Origin: Candidatus Zixiibacteriota bacterium
Lineage (GTDB): Bacteria; Zixibacteria; MSB-5A5; GN15; FEB-12
Direction: 5' to 3'
Assembly (NCBI GenBank): GCA_003641415.1
Contig: QNAG01000162.1
Coordinates: forward strand, 1 to 6,342
Length of the DNA: 6,342 nt
Shown: positions 1-5,543 of the stretch, piece after piece
Numbering within the stretch: position 1 is the first letter of the stretch
Layout: every line of letters starts with the position of its first letter
The notes under the pieces: generated by a model
What the model was told of the DNA's origin: nothing
Databases searched by the model: none
The model's input: only the letters and a program-made list of their open reading frames with translations
Made by a program: the position numbers and the translations under genes

Positions 1-1
1 A

Positions 2-133
2 GGTCATCGAGTGATTCAGCCTACGGGTTCTATCTGTCAAGATCCTTCCCAAAACTACCGACGTATGGAGTCGATTTCTGTAGATCGAGTAGTTGAAGAG
101 GTAACGGGAGTAATTGAAACCTCTGTTAGTTGA
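2..133 (+). CDS. C-terminal end of an unidentified protein (partial, 43 codons)
   Basis: This frame is open from the left edge and closes with TGA at 131-133. The 43 visible residues begin GHRVIQPTG and end VVEEVTGVIETSVS. The tail is hydrophilic, with a possible amphipathic helix (SVDRVVEEVTGVIE), and has no motif I can assign. It is probably real because it is the longest open frame into the edge, it stops 9 bases before the rel start, and its stop codon overlaps the rel Shine-Dalgarno sequence, as is usual for adjacent genes of one operon. The competing frame starting at base 1 ends earlier, at 94-96, and reads less like protein. The product cannot be named from this fragment. Confidence 0.5.
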   Translation, partial: GHRVIQPTGSICQDPSQNYRRMESISVDRVVEEVTGVIETSVS

Positions 134-136
134 GGA
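131..136 (+). promoter_or_regulatory. Ribosome binding site for rel, overlapping the upstream stop codon
   Basis: TGAGGA lies 6 bases before the GTG at 143-145. The TGA of the upstream frame is its first three bases. This spacing supports GTG 143 as the rel start and suggests translational coupling between the two genes. Confidence 0.6.
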
Positions 137-142
137 TAAACG

Positions 143-2299
143 GTGAATCTGGCCGAATTTATTATTCATATCGAATCTTTTAACGCCAATGTGAATATTC
201 CTCTTGTGCGAAAGGCATACGAGTTCTCCAATAACGCCCATGCCGGGCAGATGCGGATGTCGGGAGAACCGTATGTGAAACACTGCCTTGAGGTTGCCTT
301 TATCTTGGCAGAGCAACACATGGATTCTACTACTCTCGCTGCTGGTTTAATTCACGATGTTGTTGAGGATACCGAAATTACAATCGAACAAATTCGCAGT
401 GAGTTTGGTGATGAAATAGCTGATCTGGTAGATGGTGTGACTAAGATTGGTTTGGTTAAATACAAATCACGGGAAGAACGCCAAGCAGAGTATTTTCGAA
501 AGATGCTGCTTACTATGGCTCGGGATATTAGAGTTATCCTAATCAAACTAGCCGACCGTTTGCACAACATGAGATCGTTAGATTCCTTATCTCCTGAAAA
601 GCAACACCGAATTGCACAAGAAACCCGTGATATCTATTGCCCTCTGGCGCATCGTTTCGGTATTAACAAAATCAAGATGGAACTTGAAGACCTGTCCCTT
701 AAATACCTCGAACCGGATATATATCATGAACTGATCAATAATATTCAGGAGGGGAGATCGGAAAGAGAAACCTACATCAGAAAGGTGGTAAAACCTTTGA
801 AGGCTTCGTTGTCTGAAGCCGGTATTGCTGCTACTGTTTATGGCCGAGCAAAGCATCTTGATTCAATCTACCGTAAAATTCGAGTGCGGGGAGTACCTTT
901 TGAAGATATTTACGACCTGTTTGCAATCAGGTGTATTGTTCGCACAGTTCGTGAGTGTTACCATGCTATGGGGACGATTCACTCTATGTGGAGACCAATC
1001 GAGAATCGTTTTCATGATTACATAGCCAATCCCAAGCCCAACGGTTACAGGTCACTTCACACAACGGTATTCGGTCCGGATAACCAACGAGTGGAAATTC
1101 AAATTAGAACTCATCATATGCACCATATAGCCGAAAATGGAATAGCCGCTCACTGGCTTTACAAAGAAGGTCGCCATGAAATGAGTAAGTCGGACAGACA
1201 GATGGTTTGGCTTCGGGATGTTCTCGAGTGGCAGAAGGATATGACTAACCCTGCCGATTTCCTGGAATATCTAAAAATTGACCTCTACTCGGATGATATC
1301 TTTGTTTATACACCTGATGGTAAGCTTATTCATTTGCCGAAAGGAGCCACTCCGTTAGACTTTGCTTTCCAGATTCATACCGAAGTTGGGATTCATTGTG
1401 CAGGGGCTAAAATCAATAACCGTTTGCAGCCGCTTTCAACCGAACTGAAGACAGGTGATATGGTAAAGATTATCACTAATCAAAACCGTACACCTTCACA
1501 TGACTGGCTTAAGCTGGTACATACTTCCGCTGCCCGGAGTAAGGTTCGCAGGTGGCTAAAACAGGCTGGTTTTGAACAATCAGTGTCACTCGGTCGCGAG
1601 ATACTCCAACGTAAACTTCGAACATTGCGACTGACTATTCCAAACGACAATATCATGCAAGGCTATGCTGAACAGCTTAACAGAAAATCAGTAGAAGATC
1701 TGATGGCTTCTATTGGCAACGGAGAAATCTCAGCTCTGAAAGTTATTTCTCTAATACAACCAGATAAGCAAAAAAAAGGTATAGGTTTAGTTAACAAGGT
1801 TATCAATCGGATTCGAGGGTCACAAGGTATAAAGATTCATGGTTTGGACAATATGATGTTTCGTTTTGCCGGTTGCTGTCAACCTATTCCAGGAGAAGAT
1901 ATAGTCGGTTTTATAACGCGAGGTCGAGGTGTTACTGTTCATCGAAGTGATTGTAATGTCGCTATGGATCTTCAATTACAGTACCCTGAACGACAAATCG
2001 AAGTTAGCTGGGATACGACTAGCGATCAGTCGTTTGTGGTTCGAGTTAAGCTTATTGTTGAAGACCGTAAGAATATGCTTCGGGATATTATGGAAGCTGT
2101 TGCCGACTTTGATACCAATGTCTGTGCCGCGGAGATGTACGCTCGCGATACAACAGCGGTTGGTGAGTTTGTGATAGAAGTTTCTTCACTATCTCATCTG
2201 AACCGTATTCTTGATAAAATTCGCAGAGTTAAGGGAGTTATTAGTGTAGCTCGCATGCTGGGTAAAGAGAAGGGTGACATTAAACCGGATGAAAGTTAG
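143..2299 (+). CDS. rel: Bifunctional (p)ppGpp synthetase/hydrolase, RelA/SpoT (RSH) family
   Basis: The 718-residue product has the normal length and domain order of a long RSH enzyme, which transfers pyrophosphate from ATP to GTP/GDP and hydrolyses (p)ppGpp back in the stringent response. The HD hydrolase domain (about 20-170) keeps the expected metal ligands H47, H71-D72 and D138, in YVKHC, HDVVEDT and LADRLHNMR, so hydrolysis is predicted. The synthetase domain (about 200-345) has the G-loop GRAKHLDSIYRK (234-245), NGYRSLHTT (300-308) and VEIQIRT (317-323), so synthesis is predicted too. A TGS domain spans about 384-445 and a helical domain about 450-560. The zinc-finger region (566-604) has C578, C579, H600 and C604, and a C-terminal ACT domain covers about 630-705. 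The catalytic-mode motif is RFHD (289-292), close to the RXKD of bifunctional enzymes but with His for Lys. The start is GTG with a good ribosome binding site. The gene probably belongs to an operon with the upstream fragment and ends against a convergent gene. An A8 run lies at 1770-1777. Confidence 0.96.
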   Translation: MNLAEFIIHIESFNANVNIPLVRKAYEFSNNAHAGQMRMSGEPYVKHCLEVAFILAEQHMDSTTLAAGLIHDVVEDTEITIEQIRSEFGDEIADLVDGVTKIGLVKYKSREERQAEYFRKMLLTMARDIRVILIKLADRLHNMRSLDSLSPEKQHRIAQETRDIYCPLAHRFGINKIKMELEDLSLKYLEPDIYHELINNIQEGRSERETYIRKVVKPLKASLSEAGIAATVYGRAKHLDSIYRKIRVRGVPFEDIYDLFAIRCIVRTVRECYHAMGTIHSMWRPIENRFHDYIANPKPNGYRSLHTTVFGPDNQRVEIQIRTHHMHHIAENGIAAHWLYKEGRHEMSKSDRQMVWLRDVLEWQKDMTNPADFLEYLKIDLYSDDIFVYTPDGKLIHLPKGATPLDFAFQIHTEVGIHCAGAKINNRLQPLSTELKTGDMVKIITNQNRTPSHDWLKLVHTSAARSKVRRWLKQAGFEQSVSLGREILQRKLRTLRLTIPNDNIMQGYAEQLNRKSVEDLMASIGNGEISALKVISLIQPDKQKKGIGLVNKVINRIRGSQGIKIHGLDNMMFRFAGCCQPIPGEDIVGFITRGRGVTVHRSDCNVAMDLQLQYPERQIEVSWDTTSDQSFVVRVKLIVEDRKNMLRDIMEAVADFDTNVCAAEMYARDTTAVGEFVIEVSSLSHLNRILDKIRRVKGVISVARMLGKEKGDIKPDES

Positions 2300-2320
2300 C
2301 AAGTAAAGCCGTTCTTCTGA

Positions 2321-3730
2321 CTAATCAAAGACCACTTTCAATTGAAGTGTATCATTCTGGCGAATGATAATGACTTCAGCCGAGTCTCCCTTGCGGTATT
2401 TGTTAAGAGAATTCATATAGTCGTAGATGTTGCCCACCTTAGTGTCTCCGATTTTAATAATGACATCACCCTCCAGCAATCCAGCGTGTTCACCTGGTCG
2501 ATCAGAAGATACTCCGTCAATGCGCAGTCCCTCTACCTTTGTAATAAAATCTGGAGTTATACCGAGTGTTACAGAGAAATTGCGTTTCTGTATTCCTTTG
2601 GAGTCACCAGTTTTATGAAATGTCAATGACCCATCGAATTGATCAAAATGAACTATAAGTTCAGTTACTAAATTAGCTACTTGTACTATTCCCTCACAAT
2701 CAATTTTATCAATGTCATCCTCGGGAGTGTTGTAATCTGGATCTGTAACAGTAAAGAAATTCAGCACCGGGATGCCGCATTTATAGAATGAGGTAAAATC
2801 TGACGGTCCTACTCCGGAGTTTATTACTGTTACTTTAAGATCACCGGGAGATAAAGAGTCGAAGTAAGCCTTAAAAGCCTGGCATGTCCCTGTCCCTGAG
2901 ATAGCTAAACCATGTTTCTGCTCAGACATTCGTCCTATCATATCAATGTTAATCATCATTCGCACTTTCGAGGAGTCAATACTCATATGGTGAGTGAAAT
3001 AACTTGAACCGAGAAGTCCATATTCCTCCCCAGAGAATGCAATGAATAGCAATGAGTATTTCATGTCGCCCCGTTGGGATGCAAAGTATCGTCCTAATTC
3101 TAATAAAGCTGCCGATCCCGAGCCATTGTCATTAGCTCCGTTGTGAATCCGCGGTTCCTTCCCGTGGTAGCGAGAACCCGATCCTGTTCCTCCCCATCCG
3201 AGGTGGTCATAATGAGCTCCAATAATCACGGTTGTATCAACTTTGCCCGGCAAATACCCTACTACGTTATATCCTGTATCCTGAAAGTTTTTATAGATAA
3301 GAGGACCATAATGCTCAAGATCGAGTTGAGTGCTATCTTCAGGAGGGGTGCTATTATCGCCATATTTGACATCATTTGAATCATTAGTGATCCCATAAAT
3401 GCTTACTTTTATATCAAGAGAATCGCCAAATATGGTTTGGTGGTTGGCCTTTACAAATGATAGTGTTTTACCAAAGGGAAATGGTTGAAGAAACGTTCCA
3501 GAGTCCCCTTTCGGTTCAAGTCCTAATTCTGATATTATATTAATGATGTACTGGGCAGCTTTCAATTCTGACTCAGTACCAACGCGTCGTCCTTCAAGTG
3601 AGTCATGAGCAAGAACTGCTATGTGATTATATATGGAATCTGCTGTGATAGTGTACCCTGTGTTGCTCCCAGTGACAGGGGATGACATCAGAGCAACGAT
3701 ACTGAAAATGATAATATTTCCAAATCTCAT
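2321..3730 (-). CDS. Secreted M28-family zinc aminopeptidase-like protein with C-terminal PDZ domain
   Basis: The 469-residue protein begins with a likely Sec signal peptide (about residues 1-22: Arg2, a hydrophobic core IIIFSIVALM, then small residues). No lipobox cysteine is visible, so it is predicted to be periplasmic or secreted. The M28 peptidase domain (about 150-360) has GAHYDH (171-176, first ligand H173), GANDNGSGSAALLELGR (198-214, bridging D201), SGEEYG (233-238, general base E235 and ligand E236) and NIDMIGR (261-267, ligand D263). The fifth ligand, usually a His in a DYH-x-P-x-D motif, appears as Asn334 in DYNTPEDD, so the metal site may be altered. Family members remove N-terminal residues from peptides. 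A PDZ domain (about 383-469) carries ERPGEHAG-like ligand-loop features (RPGEHAGLLEGDVI) and ends the protein. Residues 95-150 form a poorly conserved insert too short for a clear protease-associated domain. It is transcribed alone, convergent with rel and divergent from comF. The fold call is secure; catalytic activity is uncertain. Confidence 0.93.
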   Translation of the reverse strand: MRFGNIIIFSIVALMSSPVTGSNTGYTITADSIYNHIAVLAHDSLEGRRVGTESELKAAQYIINIISELGLEPKGDSGTFLQPFPFGKTLSFVKANHQTIFGDSLDIKVSIYGITNDSNDVKYGDNSTPPEDSTQLDLEHYGPLIYKNFQDTGYNVVGYLPGKVDTTVIIGAHYDHLGWGGTGSGSRYHGKEPRIHNGANDNGSGSAALLELGRYFASQRGDMKYSLLFIAFSGEEYGLLGSSYFTHHMSIDSSKVRMMINIDMIGRMSEQKHGLAISGTGTCQAFKAYFDSLSPGDLKVTVINSGVGPSDFTSFYKCGIPVLNFFTVTDPDYNTPEDDIDKIDCEGIVQVANLVTELIVHFDQFDGSLTFHKTGDSKGIQKRNFSVTLGITPDFITKVEGLRIDGVSSDRPGEHAGLLEGDVIIKIGDTKVGNIYDYMNSLNKYRKGDSAEVIIIRQNDTLQLKVVFD

Positions 3731-3738
3731 TGCTGTTA

Positions 3739-3746
3739 CCTTCCTT
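3739..3746 (-). promoter_or_regulatory. Ribosome binding site for the M28 peptidase
   Basis: On the minus strand AAGGAAGG sits 8 bases before the ATG at 3730-3728. It is the strongest Shine-Dalgarno sequence in the window and fixes this start, which is also the one that supplies the signal peptide. Confidence 0.7.
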
Positions 3747-3793
3747 AGTTAGCAATTCAATACCAGTCAGCAGACAGATATTCAGGAGCTTTT

Positions 3794-3809
3794 CTGTCTA
3801 TATGGACAG
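3794..3809. promoter_or_regulatory. Near-perfect 16-bp palindrome, possible operator
   Basis: CTGTCTATATGGACAG reads as its own reverse complement except for one base pair (3799/3804). It lies 64 bases upstream of the peptidase start, in the only divergent intergenic region here, and overlaps the -10 of a candidate minus-strand promoter. Symmetry, length and position fit a dimeric repressor or activator site. I know of no regulator with this exact consensus. No second copy was seen in the window. Confidence 0.3.
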
Positions 3810-3828
3810 CAATATGTATACGAGTCAA
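3799..3828 (-). promoter_or_regulatory. Possible sigma70-type promoter for the M28 peptidase
   Basis: On the minus strand TTGACT (3828-3823) is followed after 18 bases by CATATA (3804-3799). The -35 is good and the -10 is weak. Transcription would start near 3792 and give a leader of about 60 bases carrying the ribosome binding site. The -10 coincides with the 3794-3809 palindrome. Promoter consensus in this organism is unknown, so this is tentative. Confidence 0.25.
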
Positions 3829-3850
3829 GTGGTTGTCACGTATTTTCCGC

Positions 3851-3856
3851 ATTATA
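3851..3856 (-). promoter_or_regulatory. Perfect TATAAT -10 box, alternative peptidase promoter
   Basis: The minus strand reads CTGTATAATG here, a perfect -10 hexamer. No convincing -35 lies 16-18 bases upstream (the candidates are CGCTGT, ACGCTG and CACGCT). If used, it would give a leader of roughly 115 bases that contains the 3794-3809 palindrome. It competes with the TTGACT/CATATA candidate. Confidence 0.25.
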
Positions 3857-3886
3857 CAGGTTTTACAACGCAACAGCGTGTTTTGG

Positions 3887-3915
3887 TTGATCTGCAGATG
3901 GACATATTTCATATT
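3887..3915 (+). promoter_or_regulatory. Possible promoter for the comF-xerD cluster
   Basis: TTGATC (3887-3892) and CATATT (3910-3915) are separated by 17 bases. Each matches the sigma70 consensus in four of six positions. Transcription would then begin near 3922, just after the first possible comF start (GTG 3921), which would favour ATG 3963 as the real start. The match is modest and unproven. Confidence 0.2.
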
Positions 3916-3921
3916 AATATG
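3910..3921. promoter_or_regulatory. Perfect 12-bp palindrome at the 5' end of comF
   Basis: CATATTAATATG is a perfect inverted repeat. Its last base is the G of the GTG at 3921. A further CATATT at 3903-3908 makes a second, spaced inverted repeat with AATATG (3916-3921). It could be an operator over a -10 element. AT-rich palindromes of this size also arise by chance, so functional status is open. Confidence 0.25.
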
Positions 3922-4634
3922 TGCTAAACAATATAAGAGAGAAATACCCAATTTTGGCGGGTATGTTGGATTTTGTTTTTCCACCACTTTGTGCCGGGTG
4001 TGGCAAATTCGACGAATCGGCTGAAGGAATCTGCGAATCCTGCCAAAAGGCGATAGAAACGTTCAGCTTGCCAATCTGTTTAAGCTGTGAATCTGTACTG
4101 CAAGAGAATGTAAAATGTCCTATTTGTGCTGACAAAGTTTTCCCCCTCTTTGCCTATGGCAATTATCAACCACCACTACAAGAAATAATTATCCAGTTTA
4201 AGTTTAGAGATGTTCTTGGACCGGTTAAATTGCTTACGGCTAATCTGGTAGAAACTTTTGCTTCTAAGTTACAGCATCTGTCCGCAGATTGTTTGGTGCC
4301 TGTTCCGCTTCACCCACAACGGGAACATCGAAGAGGATATAATCAGGCAAATATTATCGCTGAAACTCTATCTCCACTATTGGAATTGCCTGTCAGGGCT
4401 AATCTAATTCAGAGAACTGGAAAGCGCCGTCCGCAAGCAAGGCTGAATTTCGCTAGCAGAGCGCAAAATGTTAAGGGGGCTTTCTCTATAACACAAAAAC
4501 AATCGGAACCGGAGAAAATTCTTCTTGTTGACGATGTTGTGACAACCGGCGCAACTGTTACTGAGCTTAAGAAGGTACTTGAGAAAGCGAGACATAAGGT
4601 AGTTGGGGTCATAGCGTTGGCGCATGGTGTTTAG
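3921..4634 (+). CDS. comF: ComF family protein (phosphoribosyltransferase-like, zinc-ribbon N-terminus)
   Basis: The 237-residue product is a ComF/GntX-type protein. The N-terminal part has four Cys-x2-Cys pairs (C24/C27, C38/C41, C53/C56, C66/C69), enough for two zinc ribbons. The C-terminal part is a type I phosphoribosyltransferase fold with VPVPLHPQREHRRGYNQA (126-143) and the PRPP-binding loop ILLVDDVVTTGATV (200-213). ComFC homologues are needed for DNA uptake in transformable bacteria, but most bacteria carry one and the biochemical role is not settled. No ComFA helicase is present here. The start is uncertain: GTG 3921 is the first codon available after an in-frame stop at 3915-3917, and ATG 3963 (MLDFVFPPLCAGCG) would begin just before the conserved FPP-x-C-x2-C. 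Neither has a good Shine-Dalgarno sequence. If ATG 3963 is used, residue numbers fall by 14. The next gene begins 6 bases after the stop, so the two are probably co-transcribed. Confidence 0.9.
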   Translation: MLNNIREKYPILAGMLDFVFPPLCAGCGKFDESAEGICESCQKAIETFSLPICLSCESVLQENVKCPICADKVFPLFAYGNYQPPLQEIIIQFKFRDVLGPVKLLTANLVETFASKLQHLSADCLVPVPLHPQREHRRGYNQANIIAETLSPLLELPVRANLIQRTGKRRPQARLNFASRAQNVKGAFSITQKQSEPEKILLVDDVVTTGATVTELKKVLEKARHKVVGVIALAHGV

Positions 4635-4640
4635 ATAAAC

Positions 4641-5543
4641 ATGAAGATAGAAACACTTGTAGACGATTATTTGGACTACCTGAAAATGGAACGGGGTTTA
4701 TCAAAAAATAGTATCTCTTCATATCGTCGGGATTTAATTGAATTTGCGAGTTCTCAACTCTTTAAGAAAATGAAGAAAGTAAGTCCTGCTGTAGCTAATG
4801 ACTATATAGCTTTTCTTAATCATCGTGGTCGCAAGCCAACTACAATAGCCCGAAAGATTTCATCTCTGAAGGGATTCTGCGCATATCTTGTGGACAGGGG
4901 TATGTTGAAAGAGAATCCTTTTGCAACGCTCTCAGCTCCAAAAATATCACGGTATCATCCCGGATATCTTTCTCCGGCAGAGATACAGCAAATCATTGAT
5001 GGAATAGACCTTACACAGCGTCAGGGGTGGCGAGACCGAATGGTGATAGAACTGTTGTATGGCAGCGGTTTGCGAATTTCGGAACTGATTGATCTACGAC
5101 TTAATGATATTGAAAGTGAAGCAGGATTCATTCGCGTGACAGGAAAGGGGAACAAGCAGCGGCTTGTACCCTTAGGAAAGTTTGCTCAAGAGGCGATTGA
5201 GATGTATCTTCGCTCCGACATCTCCAGATCAGAGTTTGCATCAGGTAATCGCCTGTTGCTCAATAGATTCAGGAAGCCATTTTCGCGTGTAGGTTTGTGG
5301 AAATTGGTTCGTAGATGTGTGTTGCGAGCAGGTATCAGCAAGCCAGTTTCACCCCATACGTTTCGTCATTCATTTGCTACCCATATGATTGAGGGCGGGG
5401 CTGACTTAAGAATAGTGCAAGAAATGCTCGGTCATGCCGATATTAGTACAACACAGATTTACACGAGAATTGATCAGGACTATATCGTTGCTGAGCACAG
5501 AAAGTACCATCCTCGAGAATTGGCCGGGTCCAAAGACGACTGA
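4641..5543 (+). CDS. xerD: Tyrosine recombinase XerC/XerD, probably XerD
   Basis: The 300-residue protein has the usual Xer length. The N-terminal SAM-like core-binding domain (about 1-90) has the typical LDYLKMERGLSKNSISSYRRD opening in two helices (11-31). The catalytic domain (about 105-290) keeps the full set of active-site residues: R145 in GSGLRISEL, K169 in VTGKGNKQR, H239 and R242 in HTFRHSFATHM, H265 in LGHADIST, and nucleophile Y274 in TTQIYTRI. The C-terminal tail YHPRE (289-293) matches the conserved Xer end that contacts the partner subunit. Xer recombinases resolve chromosome dimers at dif with FtsK. XerC and XerD are hard to separate by eye; general similarity favours XerD, and a lone XerH/XerA-type system is possible. 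No convincing Shine-Dalgarno sequence precedes the ATG, only 6 bases after the comF stop, so translation may depend on coupling. No dif-like site was seen nearby. Confidence 0.93.
   Translation: MKIETLVDDYLDYLKMERGLSKNSISSYRRDLIEFASSQLFKKMKKVSPAVANDYIAFLNHRGRKPTTIARKISSLKGFCAYLVDRGMLKENPFATLSAPKISRYHPGYLSPAEIQQIIDGIDLTQRQGWRDRMVIELLYGSGLRISELIDLRLNDIESEAGFIRVTGKGNKQRLVPLGKFAQEAIEMYLRSDISRSEFASGNRLLLNRFRKPFSRVGLWKLVRRCVLRAGISKPVSPHTFRHSFATHMIEGGADLRIVQEMLGHADISTTQIYTRIDQDYIVAEHRKYHPRELAGSKDD
5476..5479 (+). promoter_or_regulatory. Ribosome binding site supporting a TTG start inside the xerD end
   Basis: AGGA (within CAGGA) lies 8 bases before TTG 5488-5490. This is the best-placed start signal for the downstream receiver/GGDEF frame, which has no ATG, GTG or TTG between 5491 and 5658. 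Confidence 0.35.

Noticed and set aside
2326..2349. CACTT / AAGTG stem-loop near the peptidase 3' end as an intrinsic terminator
   Set aside because: It lies inside the peptidase coding sequence, the stem is 5 bp and AT-rich, and no T-run follows on either strand.
2342..2629. Plus-strand open frame of 95 codons inside the peptidase gene
   Set aside because: It is the antisense shadow of the conserved PDZ and C-terminal peptidase region and has no coding features of its own.
3833..3858. Plus-strand TTGTCA followed by TATACA as a comF promoter
   Set aside because: The spacer is only 14 bases, too short for a sigma70 promoter, and the same bases give a perfect TATAAT on the other strand.
3868..3879. 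ACGC-AACA-GCGT hairpin in the divergent region
   Set aside because: The stem is only 4 bp and does not extend; this is expected by chance in 190 bases.
3731..3920. dif or attachment site beside xerD
   Set aside because: I found no pair of 11-base arms around a 6-base centre resembling dif. The palindromes present are shorter and differently built, and xer genes are usually not next to dif.
3757..3987. Minus-strand open frame of 76 codons upstream of the peptidase
   Set aside because: It overlaps the start of comF and the divergent promoter region, its translation shows no domain-like pattern, and no ribosome binding site supports it.
4005..4130. Eight cysteines at the ComF N-terminus as a novel zinc module
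   Set aside because: Double CxxC ribbons are common in ComF family proteins, so this is expected.
4641..5543. Integrase of a mobile element rather than a housekeeping Xer
   Set aside because: The length, N-terminal domain, HPRE tail and comF neighbour fit a chromosomal Xer. No excisionase, attachment repeats, tRNA or phage genes are present.
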